Notes: generated by a model from the letters alone, not told the origin. 64,000 nt of DNA from UMGS172 sp045587185 (GCA_045587185.1 JAZNBS010000005.1:23737-87736), one strand, 5' to 3'. Positions 43,719 to 53,526 are shown, numbered from the stretch's first letter. A program made the numbers and translations.

Positions 43719-44863
43719 GCGAAATTGATTTAAAATGCCCACATCGTAAAAAATGCGGTGGGTGTCAGATACAAAATCTGACCTATGAAAAGCAGTTGAG
43801 CTTTAAGCAGGTTAAGGTAATAAAATTGCTGGGTAAATACCACCATGTTAACGAGATTATCGGTATGGATAACCCCTACCATTACCGAAACAAGGTGCAG
43901 GCGGCTTTTGGTGAGCGTAAGGGCGAAATAATTTCGGGTGTTTATCAGTCATCAACACATAATATTGTTCCCGTTGACAGTTGTCTTATCGAGGACGAAA
44001 AGGCTGATGAGATAATTGTTACTATCAGAAAACTGCTTAAAAGTTTCAAACTACGGGCGTTTAATGATGTCTCAATGAAAGGATTTTTGCGTCACGTTCT
44101 TATAAAACGCGGTTTTTCGAGTGGTGAGATTATGGTGGTGCTTGTCACATCCGTAATGGAGTTTCCAAAAGAATCGCAGTTTGTAAACGCTTTGTTGTCC
44201 CGACATCCAGAGATTACTACCGTTGTGCAGAATGTGAATAATAAGTTCACTAGCCTAATTTTGGGAGACCAAAGCCGTGTACTTTACGGAAACGGGTATA
44301 TTGAGGAAGAACTGTGCGGTTTTCGTTTTAGAATCTCGCCCAAGGCTTTTTATCAGATTAACCCCATACAGACCGAGGTTTTGTATAACAAAGCACTCAC
44401 ATTTGCTGAACTTACAGGTAAAGAAAAGGTGCTTGATGCTTATTGCGGAACTGGCACTATCGGCATCATTGCATCGGTTAAAGCAGGTAAGGTTGTGGGC
44501 GTTGAACTTAACCCCGATGCCGTAAAGGATGCCAAGGTTAATGCTGAATTAAACGATGTTAAGAACATAGAGTTTTTTGAGGATGATGCGGGTAAGTTTA
44601 TGGTTAAAACCGCACGCAAAGGTGAAAGTTTTGATGTTGTTATAATGGACCCGCCAAGAGCAGGCGCAAGCCTTGAATTTTTGCGTTGTTTGGTTGAATT
44701 GGCACCGCAAAGGATAGTTTACGTTTCCTGTAATCCTGAAACATTGGCACGAGATTTATCATTCCTCACACGAAAAGGATATAGGGTCAGAAAAATCCAA
44801 CCCATTGATATGTTCCCACACACCGAACACGTCGAAACGGTTTGTCTCTTATTAAAAATATAA
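43715..44863 (+). CDS. Second RumA-type uracil-C5 methyltransferase, without TRAM domain
   Basis: 382 residues. Homologous to the preceding protein from the iron-sulfur cluster onward (CPHRKKCGGC at the very start; LDAYCGTGTIGIIASV; MDPPRAGAS; YVSCNPETLARDL) but without the N-terminal TRAM domain. The ATGA overlap with the upstream paralog means they are made together. One may act on U747 and the other on U1939 of 23S rRNA, or one on tRNA; sequence alone does not decide. Confidence 0.9.
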   Translation: MSEIDLKCPHRKKCGGCQIQNLTYEKQLSFKQVKVIKLLGKYHHVNEIIGMDNPYHYRNKVQAAFGERKGEIISGVYQSSTHNIVPVDSCLIEDEKADEIIVTIRKLLKSFKLRAFNDVSMKGFLRHVLIKRGFSSGEIMVVLVTSVMEFPKESQFVNALLSRHPEITTVVQNVNNKFTSLILGDQSRVLYGNGYIEEELCGFRFRISPKAFYQINPIQTEVLYNKALTFAELTGKEKVLDAYCGTGTIGIIASVKAGKVVGVELNPDAVKDAKVNAELNDVKNIEFFEDDAGKFMVKTARKGESFDVVIMDPPRAGASLEFLRCLVELAPQRIVYVSCNPETLARDLSFLTRKGYRVRKIQPIDMFPHTEHVETVCLLLKI

Positions 44864-44878
44864 TTTTTAGGTGATTAA

Positions 44879-46213
44879 ATGAATGTTTTAAAAGTGTTTT
44901 TATGCATTTTAATAGTCCTGTCTGTAATCAGTATTTCTGCTTGTGGTTCAACTGATTCAGGCGGTTATTCACGACCTGATTTCAGTTTCAATAACAGTAG
45001 CAACAGCAGTTCTGTAAATAATACATCAAGTATGCAAAACACTGTTCAGTCACAATCACTTTCAAGAGGGACTTATACTTTCTATAACTCTGCAGATTTC
45101 AAATATCTTTCGTTTCACGACCGTCAACTTAAAACTGACGGAAATGTAGTTAATTGGAATTTGATATCTGCAAAAAACGGTTTTTATATTTACGCGTGCG
45201 GTACTGACCTCTTGCTTGATATTGACAACGCTTATGTCACCAAGGGCACGACTGTGAAATTATGGGACAACACGGGTTATAATACCCAAATTTGGAAGAT
45301 TTCGCCTAATTCAAACGGAACATACTCATTTTTAAGCAGTGTAGATGAAAGATACTGCCTTGGTTTTTCTAACGGCAAGGCGGTTTTACAGATACGTAAC
45401 ATTGGCGATAAATCCCAAGAGTGGTATGCAGTGGCTACCGTTGATAATACTCGCAAGAACTATCGTGAGTATTTTAGCACACAGGGTATTGTTCAGGTCA
45501 GATTGCCTTTAAATATTACTGAGGTTATACCTGACGCAAGACTGCAACAATGGGCTAACGACCTTGAAAAAGCGTATTTTTCATATGAGGATCTTACAGG
45601 ATATAGACCCTATGATTTTGTAATTGTCAAGGCTAATGAACCGATTACAAAGTATGAAAATGTGCTTGGATATGTTTACGATAATTGTAATATAATCTAT
45701 ATTGACAGTAATTTTATCAGAACTGATCTTGCAAAAATGAATAAAAGAGTGAACGATTGGAACTTCTGCGTTCTGCACGAAATGGGTCATATGTTTGACT
45801 CCTTGCGACCTTGGAATTTTGAAGCCGAGGTTATGACCGATATGAAAATTTCTTATGTTTTGGAACAAAACGGTGCGGGTGCCGAACTTTCAGAGTTTGG
45901 CACAGAGTCTGTCCGTTACGGTAAGGATATTATGCTTTCATATAAAGCAATGAGTTCGGATTTGTCCAAAGAATATGATATTTTTGCCTTGGCATATAAA
46001 TTTATGCAGATAAAGGAACAGATTGGTTGGCAACCGTTTAAATCAACCTTCAACAAACTTCAACAGGATGAGGCTAAATATTATAATTACACAAAACAAC
46101 AGAAATTCGACTTATTTATCGACACTCTTTCGGTTTATAGCGGACAAAATATAAAGGGGTACTTCACCTCTGCTGAATGGAATTCAATATTGGCAAAATT
46201 GAGGCAAAACTGA
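44879..46213 (+). CDS. Lipoprotein with ricin-type lectin domain and M60-like zinc metallopeptidase motif
   Basis: 444 residues. A lipoprotein signal peptide ends at the lipobox ISAC-G (Cys21), followed by a Ser/Asn-rich linker. Residues ~60-185 have the ricin B beta-trefoil pattern with QIW and QEW motifs. The C-terminal part holds HEMGH (300-304) with a downstream glutamate (E315 or E317), matching the HExxH-x(8-24)-E pattern of the M60/enhancin family of mucin-cleaving peptidases. Likely displayed on the cell surface to bind glycan and cleave a glycoprotein. The peptidase family is inferred from the motif. Confidence 0.8.
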   Translation: MNVLKVFLCILIVLSVISISACGSTDSGGYSRPDFSFNNSSNSSSVNNTSSMQNTVQSQSLSRGTYTFYNSADFKYLSFHDRQLKTDGNVVNWNLISAKNGFYIYACGTDLLLDIDNAYVTKGTTVKLWDNTGYNTQIWKISPNSNGTYSFLSSVDERYCLGFSNGKAVLQIRNIGDKSQEWYAVATVDNTRKNYREYFSTQGIVQVRLPLNITEVIPDARLQQWANDLEKAYFSYEDLTGYRPYDFVIVKANEPITKYENVLGYVYDNCNIIYIDSNFIRTDLAKMNKRVNDWNFCVLHEMGHMFDSLRPWNFEAEVMTDMKISYVLEQNGAGAELSEFGTESVRYGKDIMLSYKAMSSDLSKEYDIFALAYKFMQIKEQIGWQPFKSTFNKLQQDEAKYYNYTKQQKFDLFIDTLSVYSGQNIKGYFTSAEWNSILAKLRQN

Positions 46214-46236
46214 TTTTATGATTCGGGGGATATTTT

Positions 46237-47247
46237 GTGAAAAAGAAATATAAGGTTTTAATTACTATTAGTATTATTTTTGCCGTTGTTCTTTCGTTTT
46301 TTGTTGTAATAAATGTTATACCACCAAAGAAAAACGTTGAAAACAATCCTTTTGTTGTTGGTGAGGGCAAACTGCCTATGTTAGCGGCTCACCGTGGCGG
46401 AGGTATCAACAACCCCGAAAATACGATGCTTGCTTTCCGCGAGGCAGTCGGTACCATTGGTGTTGATATCATCGAAAGTGACCTTTATCTCACAAAAGAC
46501 GGTTATCTTGTTTACAATCATGACGATTATATTGATGAGACTTGCAATGTCAACGGTGATATTTCGTTAGACGAGGTTAAAGCGCTTTGTGAAGACGAAA
46601 CCAAGCGTCATTATATTTCGGACATGACCTTGGCAGAACTCGAACAGTATAACTTCGGTTTTTATTTTGAGGACAAAAACGGTGACAGAATTTATAAGGA
46701 TGTAGCAGATATTGAGGGCGCAGGTCTGCAAATTGCCACAGTTGATAAACTGTTTGATGAGTTTTATAATTCTAATCCTCAACTCAAGTTTATTGTTGAA
46801 ATAAAAAATGAGGGTGAAATGGGTTATAGGGCTTGTGAGATTCTTTATAACACCTTAAACCAATATCCTAAATATTTGGACCAAATTGTTGTCGGTACAT
46901 TCCACGATGAAATTGAGACAGAACTCAAGAATAATTACCCAAAACTGCTCAGAGGTGCACCCACGGGTACTGCTGCCAAGTTTATTGTGACGCAGATGCT
47001 TAAGGTCAATATTTTTGATAATAGTGACTTTGCTTGCTTGCAAATTCCCACAAGTTATGATGTTGGTATTGAACTTGAACTTGATAAATCGACATATATT
47101 GACCGCGCTCACAGACGGAATATCGCTGTACAGTATTGGACTATCAATGATGCTGACGAAATGCGTGAACTTATTGAACTGGGGTGTGACTGTATTATGA
47201 CAGATGACCCCGTGCTTTTGAAGTCGGTTTTGGATGAGTATAGGTGA
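46237..47247 (+). CDS. Membrane-anchored glycerophosphodiester phosphodiesterase
   Basis: 336 residues. GTG start after GGGGGA. An N-terminal helix (~5-27) anchors the protein outside the membrane. The GDPD TIM barrel starts with AAHRGGGINNPENTMLAF (catalytic His, Glu-Asn) and has DIIESDLYLTKDGYLVYNHD with the metal-binding Glu/Asp and second His. It ends with the YWTINDADEMRELIELG strand typical of the family. Releases glycerol-3-phosphate from deacylated lipids or teichoic acid. Confidence 0.9.
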   Translation: MKKKYKVLITISIIFAVVLSFFVVINVIPPKKNVENNPFVVGEGKLPMLAAHRGGGINNPENTMLAFREAVGTIGVDIIESDLYLTKDGYLVYNHDDYIDETCNVNGDISLDEVKALCEDETKRHYISDMTLAELEQYNFGFYFEDKNGDRIYKDVADIEGAGLQIATVDKLFDEFYNSNPQLKFIVEIKNEGEMGYRACEILYNTLNQYPKYLDQIVVGTFHDEIETELKNNYPKLLRGAPTGTAAKFIVTQMLKVNIFDNSDFACLQIPTSYDVGIELELDKSTYIDRAHRRNIAVQYWTINDADEMRELIELGCDCIMTDDPVLLKSVLDEYR

Positions 47248-47250
47248 TAT

Positions 47251-47745
47251 ATGATTATAAGAAAAGCGTTGAAAACCGATATTGGGCGATGTCTTGAAAT
47301 TTATGCCGATGCACGTGAATTTATGAGAGCCAACGGCAATCCCGACCAGTGGGGAAATGAGTATCCTTATGAACATCTTCTATGTGAGGACATTGAGTTG
47401 AGCCGACTTTACGTTGCTGACTGTGACGGCTCGGTTGAGGGCGTTTTCCTTATGGAATCGGGTCCAGATGAGACCTATTTGGAAATTGAGGGCGAGTGGC
47501 TTAATGACCAACCTTATTTTGTCATTCACCGCATAGCATCTTCAGGAAGAGTTAAGGGCATTGTGAAAAAGGCTGTTGATTTTGCATTAAAGAACACTAA
47601 AAATGTCAGGATAGATACCCACGAGAAAAATTTAACTATGCAGAAGGTACTTGAAAATCTTGGGTTTAAATATTGCGGAACTATATATGTTTTTGCTCCG
47701 TGGGAGGGTAGATCTCCCCGAATGGCTTATCATTTAAGTGTTTAG
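47251..47745 (+). CDS. GNAT-family acetyltransferase
   Basis: 164 residues. GNAT fold with IRKALKTDIGRCLEIYADAR at the start and the acetyl-CoA region RIDTHEKNLTMQKVLENLGF, where NLTMQKVLENLGF is the usual helix-4 pattern. Substrate not evident. It begins 3 bases after the GDPD stop. Confidence 0.88.
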   Translation: MIIRKALKTDIGRCLEIYADAREFMRANGNPDQWGNEYPYEHLLCEDIELSRLYVADCDGSVEGVFLMESGPDETYLEIEGEWLNDQPYFVIHRIASSGRVKGIVKKAVDFALKNTKNVRIDTHEKNLTMQKVLENLGFKYCGTIYVFAPWEGRSPRMAYHLSV

Positions 47746-47798
47746 TAGCGAAAGACCGCTGTAGTTTGCTTAATATAAATTTTAGAAAGGAGACCGTT

Positions 47799-49628
47799 AT
47801 GACAGACGATAGATTGAAGCGTTTGCGCGAAAAATCAATGAAACTGCCGTTGTTGCCGGGTGTTTATATTATGCGCTCAAAATCGGGTGAGATTATTTAT
47901 ATCGGTAAGGCGAAAAAACTCAAAAACCGTGTTTCGCAGTATTTTGGTGCAGGTAATCAGCATAGCGACAAGGTCAGAAAAATGGTCTCCAATGTTGAGG
48001 ATTTTGAGTATATTATATGCGACAGTGAGTTTGAGGCACTTATCCTTGAATGTTCACTGATTAAGCAGAATATGCCAAAATACAATATTCTTCTCAAAGA
48101 TGATAAAGGGTATCATTATATCAAGGTAACCAAAGGTGAGTACCCAACAATTTCTGCATCTTTTGATACTGACGATAAAAATGCAGAGTATATCGGGCCT
48201 TATATCTCGGGTTTTGTTGTGAATCAGACGGTGGACGAGGTGCGTAAAATATTCCGTTTGCCGCATTGCAATAAAAGTTTTCCTGAATATATAAATAAAA
48301 AGGGAAGACCTTGTCTTAATTTTCACATAAAAAACTGTTCGGCACCCTGTTGTGGCAAGATATCCTCAGCAGAGTACCGTGAAACCGTGCGTCAGGCTGT
48401 TGAATTTTTAAAAGGCGGAGTATCCCAATCGGTTGCTGTTTTGCGTAATGAAATGGAGAAGTCTGCCGAAAATCTGCAGTTTGAAAAAGCGGCAAGACTG
48501 CGTGACCGTATATCAGCCATTGAAAAAATACGCGAGCGACAGAAAATATACAGTTCAACCTATAAAAGACAGGACATAATTGCTCTTGCGGTGGGTGATA
48601 CTGCCGCTTGTTTTGAGGTGTTTGTTTTTCAGAACGGAAAACTTTATGACCGTGAAGAGTTTATAATTGAGCCACAGGATGACCTTAATTCTGCCAGAGC
48701 GGAATTTTTGCGCAGATACTACACAATGCGTGACAATATTCCGCCAAGAGTTGCCGTTGACGGCGATATAGATGATAAGGAACTGCTTGAAAAATGGCTT
48801 TCGGAAAAGAGGGGAACCAATGTTATGATTGCTGTTCCCGAACGCGGTGAGCAAGAGCATCTGGTTACAATGTGCCGTAATAATGCATCTGAACGTCTTG
48901 CACAACACCTTGGACGTCAAATCGGTCAGACGGCGGCACTTGATGAACTTGCCCGTCTCTTGGGTCTTCAAAAACCGCCTAAATTCATTGAGTCTTACGA
49001 TATTTCCAACACAGCAGGCGAGCATAACGTTGCGGGTATGGTTGTTTTTAAAGACGGAAAACCGCTTAAATCCTCTTACCGTAAGTTTAAAATAAAATCG
49101 TTCTCAGGTCAGGACGATTTTCGTTCAATGGCCGAGGTTGTAGAACGACGTTTTAACGAATATAAAAATGCCGAAACCAATGACGGTTTCGGCCAGATGC
49201 CTGATCTTATTTTGCTAGATGGCGGAAAGGGTCAGTTGTCGGCAGTACTTGAAGTCTTGAACCGGATGAATATTCAAGTGCCTGTTTTCGGAATGGTTAA
49301 GGACTCAAGGCACAAGACCCGTGCCATAACTTCAGGCGGAGAGGAAATAGGTATTAAAGCCAACAGAAGCGCTTACACCCTTGTTTCGACCGTTCAGGAG
49401 GAGGTACACCGATTTGCCATTGGTTACCACCGACAGCAAAGGTCGAAAAACTCTAACGTTTTGAAACTAACCGAAATTAAAGGTATAGGCGAATCGAGAG
49501 CAAAGAAATTGCTCTCAAAATTCAAAACAATATCGGCAATATCCAAGGCGAGCGAGCAACAACTTATTGATGCAGGTATGCCAAAAAATATTTCCGAAAA
49601 TATAATTGAGTATTTCAATTTTTCTTAA
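47799..49628 (+). CDS. uvrC: Excinuclease ABC subunit C
   Basis: Makes both incisions in nucleotide-excision repair. 609 residues: GIY-YIG nuclease (PGVYIMRSKSGEIIYIGKAK), CxxC-rich middle, UVR motif (~200-235), RNase-H-like endonuclease domain (SYDISNTAGEHNVAGMVVF and DLILLDGGKGQLSAV) and a C-terminal helix-hairpin-helix pair. I chose ATG 47799 after AAAGGAG. Its 3' end overlaps the converging tmcAL gene by 14 bases. Confidence 0.96.
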   Translation: MTDDRLKRLREKSMKLPLLPGVYIMRSKSGEIIYIGKAKKLKNRVSQYFGAGNQHSDKVRKMVSNVEDFEYIICDSEFEALILECSLIKQNMPKYNILLKDDKGYHYIKVTKGEYPTISASFDTDDKNAEYIGPYISGFVVNQTVDEVRKIFRLPHCNKSFPEYINKKGRPCLNFHIKNCSAPCCGKISSAEYRETVRQAVEFLKGGVSQSVAVLRNEMEKSAENLQFEKAARLRDRISAIEKIRERQKIYSSTYKRQDIIALAVGDTAACFEVFVFQNGKLYDREEFIIEPQDDLNSARAEFLRRYYTMRDNIPPRVAVDGDIDDKELLEKWLSEKRGTNVMIAVPERGEQEHLVTMCRNNASERLAQHLGRQIGQTAALDELARLLGLQKPPKFIESYDISNTAGEHNVAGMVVFKDGKPLKSSYRKFKIKSFSGQDDFRSMAEVVERRFNEYKNAETNDGFGQMPDLILLDGGKGQLSAVLEVLNRMNIQVPVFGMVKDSRHKTRAITSGGEEIGIKANRSAYTLVSTVQEEVHRFAIGYHRQQRSKNSNVLKLTEIKGIGESRAKKLLSKFKTISAISKASEQQLIDAGMPKNISENIIEYFNFS

Positions 49629-50790
49629 CTATCACTCCGTTGGTGAATTCACTTCCGCAAGGGTCGGGAACTGCTTGGGAAAGAGTGTAAATATCGCTTG
49701 CTCTTGACTCAAATTCAAAAATTGGATTTCCTTTTAGTGCCGTTGACCTCATTATAACGGGAATTTTTGAGTTTTCACGCGACGATTTTAACAAATCTGC
49801 ACCTTTTGCATTGCAACCTAAAATTCTGATGTATGGTACATTTTGCGGAATATCCTCAGCCCGTGATTTCAAAAATGCCGAAAGAACAAGCCTGCGAAGG
49901 CGCGCATTGGTGTAACGTTTTGTTGCAGAATAATTCATAAGTTGTTCTAAATTAGAACTTAGTCTGACCGCTGTTTGCAGACGGTTTTCAATGCCCTCGC
50001 TTATATCGGGCAGTTGTTTGTATTCATCTTGTGTAGTGGTTCTGAGTGTGGTAAGAATGGTCTTTTCAAGCGATTTTATATCTGAAACTTTTCCGTTTTG
50101 GAACTGCTCGTACAGTATATCAAATGATTTTTCAGGCATATATTTTTTCGCACAACTTAAGTTTCCCGAAAGTATCATTTCACGCAGTTTGCTTGCTGAA
50201 CAGAAAATTTCGTGGGTTTTGTTACTGTCGTGAGCGATACCTTGCCGTTTGACGGCAACAAATTTGCATTTTGAGTTCATTTGCTTTGCGGCGCTGATAT
50301 ATTCAACCGCCAGAGTGTCATTGGGTGAACGCAGTAGTTCACCGTTACTACAGATAGTTTCAACCGCCGATTCACGTGCTTTGGCGGGCGTCATTCCTAT
50401 ATTGAGCATTTGTCTCATAAGTCTTGAACATTCTTGTGAGCGCACGCAGTAAGCGGTTTTGACAATTCTTTCAACATCACCGCACTCACTGCCGAATATA
50501 AGTGTATCAATTCCAATGTTCTCAAGAATTTCAAATGCACCTTTTGCAAATTTCTGTGCCGTTGCCATAGCCCAAAAAGTCGGCAACTCGGCAACAAGGT
50601 CAACACCGCATTCCAATGCCTGTTGTGTTCTGGCAAATTTGGATATAATTGCAGTGTCACCGCGTTGAACCCAGTTGCCACTCATAACGGCAACAACGAC
50701 ATCTGCACCAAGGCGACGCGCTTCGTCAATTAGGTGCATATGACCGTTATGAAACGGGTTATATTCGGCAACTATTCCAAATACTTTCAT
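49615..50790 (-). CDS. tmcAL: tRNA(Met) cytidine acetate ligase TmcAL
   Basis: Uses ATP and acetate to make N4-acetylcytidine at position 34 of elongator tRNA-Met (YlbM family). 391 residues from MKVFGIVAEYNPFHNGH; the PFHNGH segment is the HxGH nucleotidyltransferase motif and SGNWVQRGD follows. An in-frame upstream extension is not conserved. It is divergent from ackA, which converts acetate and acetyl phosphate, a common clostridial arrangement. Confidence 0.93.
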   Translation of the reverse strand: MKVFGIVAEYNPFHNGHMHLIDEARRLGADVVVAVMSGNWVQRGDTAIISKFARTQQALECGVDLVAELPTFWAMATAQKFAKGAFEILENIGIDTLIFGSECGDVERIVKTAYCVRSQECSRLMRQMLNIGMTPAKARESAVETICSNGELLRSPNDTLAVEYISAAKQMNSKCKFVAVKRQGIAHDSNKTHEIFCSASKLREMILSGNLSCAKKYMPEKSFDILYEQFQNGKVSDIKSLEKTILTTLRTTTQDEYKQLPDISEGIENRLQTAVRLSSNLEQLMNYSATKRYTNARLRRLVLSAFLKSRAEDIPQNVPYIRILGCNAKGADLLKSSRENSKIPVIMRSTALKGNPIFEFESRASDIYTLSQAVPDPCGSEFTNGVIVKKN

Positions 50791-50816
50791 TTTCTCACAT
50801 TCTTTCGTAAAATCAC

Positions 50817-50845
50817 TTGAAAAAAATATCAAAATGATGTATCAT
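50817..50845 (+). promoter_or_regulatory. Sigma-A type promoter for ackA
   Basis: TTGAAA (50817-50822), 17-base spacer, TATCAT (50840-50845), giving a leader of about 80 bases before ATG 50933. Confidence 0.6.
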
Positions 50846-50932
50846 ATGTTTTTGGTAAGTTGTTACCTTATTATTTTACAATAAATAGGTGCGGATTGCA
50901 ATACCGTAAACCGTTTTTAGGAGGAACATTAA

Positions 50933-52141
50933 ATGAAAATTCTGGTTGTAAATGCAGGAAGTTCGTCATTGAAGTATCAGCTTATTGATATGGATAACGA
51001 ACAGGTAATCGCAAAGGGTCTTTGTGATAAAATCGGTTTGGCCGATAGCAACATCAAGCACAAGGCTGGCGACGGCAGGGAGTATGCCGCACAAATCTCA
51101 ATGCCTACACATTCTGAGGCTTTTGAGGCTTTGATGTATGCTTTGGCAGAGAGTGACGCTAAGGTTATCAACTCTCCAGAAGAAATTGGTGCTATAGGTC
51201 ACCGTGTCGTCCATGGTGGTACCTACTTTAGTAAGTCTTGCCTTGTTGATGACGATGTTGCTGAAAAGGTTGACGAACTCAAGGAACTTGCACCTTTGCA
51301 CAATCATCCTCACTATCTCGGTATTGTTGCCTGCACCAAGACCTTCGGTAAGGATGTTCCTCAGGTAGTCGTATTTGATACCGCATTCCATCAGACCATG
51401 CCCGAAAAGGCTTACATTTTCGGTCTGCCTTATGAGTATTATGAGAAGTATGCAGTTCGCCGTTACGGTGCACACGGTACCTCTCACAAGTATGTCAGTG
51501 AGCGCTGTGCTGAAATTATGGGCAAGGATAAGAAGGATCTCAAGATTGTTACCTGCCACATCGGTAACGGTGCATCTATTACTGCAGTTGACGGAGGTAT
51601 CTGTGTTGATACCTCAATGGGCTTTACTCCTCTTGACGGTTTTATTATGGGTACCCGTTCAGGCGGTGTTGACCCCTCTGCTTTGACCTATATCGCAAAT
51701 AAAGAGAATATTACTCCCGATCAAATGAGCGATCTCCTCAATAAGAAGTCGGGTCTTTTGGGTATTTCCGGTGTTTCGAGTGATAACCGTGATGTTTCAG
51801 CCGCTGCTGCTGATGGCAATCACAGAGCCGCTCTTGCCAATGAAATTCAGAGATATCAAATTGCAAAATTCGTCGGTTCATACATTGCCGCAATGAACGG
51901 TGCCGATGCTATCGTATTTACTGCTGGTATCGGTGAGAACGACCCCGTACTTCGTTCTGAGGTCTGCAAGCACTTCGGCTATATGGGTGTTAAGATTGAT
52001 GAGGAAAAGAATCTTATTCGCGGTGAAGAAGTTGAAATTTCCACCCCTGATTCAACTGTTAAGGTTTATATTATACCCACCAATGAAGAACTTGCTATCG
52101 CAAAGGATACTCTTGAGATCGTAACCAATCTTAAAAAATAA
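50933..52141 (+). CDS. ackA: Acetate kinase
   Basis: Makes ATP from acetyl phosphate in fermentation. 402 residues with the acetokinase signatures VLVVNAGSSSLKYQLI at the start, VHGGTYF, DTAFHQTMP and GAHGTSHKYV, and MGTRSGGVDP. A strong AGGAGG site precedes the ATG. No phosphotransacetylase gene is adjacent; galK follows 15 bases later. Confidence 0.97.
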   Translation: MKILVVNAGSSSLKYQLIDMDNEQVIAKGLCDKIGLADSNIKHKAGDGREYAAQISMPTHSEAFEALMYALAESDAKVINSPEEIGAIGHRVVHGGTYFSKSCLVDDDVAEKVDELKELAPLHNHPHYLGIVACTKTFGKDVPQVVVFDTAFHQTMPEKAYIFGLPYEYYEKYAVRRYGAHGTSHKYVSERCAEIMGKDKKDLKIVTCHIGNGASITAVDGGICVDTSMGFTPLDGFIMGTRSGGVDPSALTYIANKENITPDQMSDLLNKKSGLLGISGVSSDNRDVSAAAADGNHRAALANEIQRYQIAKFVGSYIAAMNGADAIVFTAGIGENDPVLRSEVCKHFGYMGVKIDEEKNLIRGEEVEISTPDSTVKVYIIPTNEELAIAKDTLEIVTNLKK

Positions 52142-52156
52142 TCGGAGAGAAATTAA

Positions 52157-53422
52157 ATGATTGCTATTAAGAACGATATTTTAAACGGGAAGTTTGATGA
52201 AATTTTCAAACATCTCTACGGTGATGTTGAGTTTGCCCGTAGCCGTTATGCTGATGCTGTTGACAGTTTTGAGGCTATATACGGCCAGCGTGAGGTAAGA
52301 CTCTTTTCCGCTCCCGGACGTACCGAGGTTGGCGGTAACCACACCGACCATCAACATGGTTGTGTTTTAGCAGGAAGCGTAAACCTTGATGTTATCGCAG
52401 TTGTTGCCGCAACCGATGACGGTATAGTAAAGGTTAAATCTGAGGGTTATGATGAGGATGTTTTGTCCGTTAACGAACTTGAGCCCAATGAAAAAGAGTA
52501 TGGCAGGGCGTCTGCTCTTATCCGTGGTATGTGCGGTGAGTTCAAAAAGTGTGGATATAATGTTGGAGGTTTTGTTGCTTACACCACATCTAATGTCCTT
52601 AAAGGCTCGGGTCTTTCTTCATCCGCTGCATTTGAGGTACTTATAGGTAACATTTTAAGCGGTCTTTACAACAATAATTCGATAGATGCAGTTGAAATTG
52701 CCAAAATTGCTCAGCGTGCCGAAAATATCTACTTTGGTAAACCTTGCGGATTGATGGACCAGATGGCAAGTTCGGTCGGTGGCTTTGTCGGAATTGACTT
52801 TAACGACCCCTCAAAACCCATTATTGAAAAGGTTTCGTTTGATATCGGTGCTCACGGTCATAAACTTGTTATCGTTAACACAGGCGGTAATCATGCTGAC
52901 CTAACTCAGGATTATGCTGATATTACTGTTGAATGCAGAAAAGTTTCCGAGTTTTTTGGAAAATCATTTTTGCGTGATGTCTGCATTGACAGTTTCTATG
53001 AGTCGATAGCAGAACTCCGTGAGAAGGTGGGGGACAGAGCAGTTCTCCGTGCTATCCATTTCTTTAATGACAATCAGCGTGCAATAGATGAAAAAATCGC
53101 ACTTAAAGAGGGACGGTTTGACGATTTTCTCTGTATTAGCAAAAATTCGGGACGTTCTTCATTCCAGTATTTGCAGAATGTTTATTCGCCGTCTAATCCT
53201 TCAGAGCAAGGCTTGTCGTTGGCACTTTCTTTGGCAAGTAAGGCTTTGGAGCACAGAGGTGCATACCGTGTTCACGGTGGCGGTTTTGCAGGAACCATTC
53301 AGGCATTTGTACCTGATGATTTGCTTGATAACTATCTTAATATCATGAGTTCTGTTTTTGGCAAGAATTCCTGTTATGTACTCAACATCCGTCCAGTCGG
53401 CGGTACTGAAATAAAGGCATAA
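52157..53422 (+). CDS. galK: Galactokinase
   Basis: GHMP kinase phosphorylating galactose. 421 residues. The substrate motif reads PGRTEVGGNHTDHQHG, a clostridial variant of the usual GRVNLIGEHTDY; the ATP loop is GSGLSSSAAFE; CGLMDQMASSVGG and VHGGGFAGTIQAF complete the set. Longer than the E. coli enzyme (382). Together with the GH2 beta-galactosidase it points to galactoside use. No galT or galE is in the window. A terminator follows. Confidence 0.94.
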   Translation: MIAIKNDILNGKFDEIFKHLYGDVEFARSRYADAVDSFEAIYGQREVRLFSAPGRTEVGGNHTDHQHGCVLAGSVNLDVIAVVAATDDGIVKVKSEGYDEDVLSVNELEPNEKEYGRASALIRGMCGEFKKCGYNVGGFVAYTTSNVLKGSGLSSSAAFEVLIGNILSGLYNNNSIDAVEIAKIAQRAENIYFGKPCGLMDQMASSVGGFVGIDFNDPSKPIIEKVSFDIGAHGHKLVIVNTGGNHADLTQDYADITVECRKVSEFFGKSFLRDVCIDSFYESIAELREKVGDRAVLRAIHFFNDNQRAIDEKIALKEGRFDDFLCISKNSGRSSFQYLQNVYSPSNPSEQGLSLALSLASKALEHRGAYRVHGGGFAGTIQAFVPDDLLDNYLNIMSSVFGKNSCYVLNIRPVGGTEIKA

Positions 53423-53435
53423 ATTCATATTGTTG

Positions 53436-53476
53436 ATAACTCCCAAAACTCAAAAGTTTTTGGGAGTTATTTTTTT
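53436..53476 (+). terminator. Intrinsic terminator after galK
   Basis: ATAACTCCCAAAACT (53436-53450) pairs with AGTTTTTGGGAGTTAT (53455-53470), followed by a T-run to 53476. Confidence 0.9.
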
Positions 53477-53497
53477 AATATTTTTTAAAAATATATG

Positions 53498-53526
53498 TTG
53501 AATTTAAGGATAAAGTATAGTATAAT
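53498..53526 (+). promoter_or_regulatory. Sigma-A promoter for the oadG-oadB genes
   Basis: TTGAAT (53498-53503), 17-base spacer, TATAAT (53521-53526). Transcription would begin near 53533, just before the palindrome at 53543. Confidence 0.8.
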
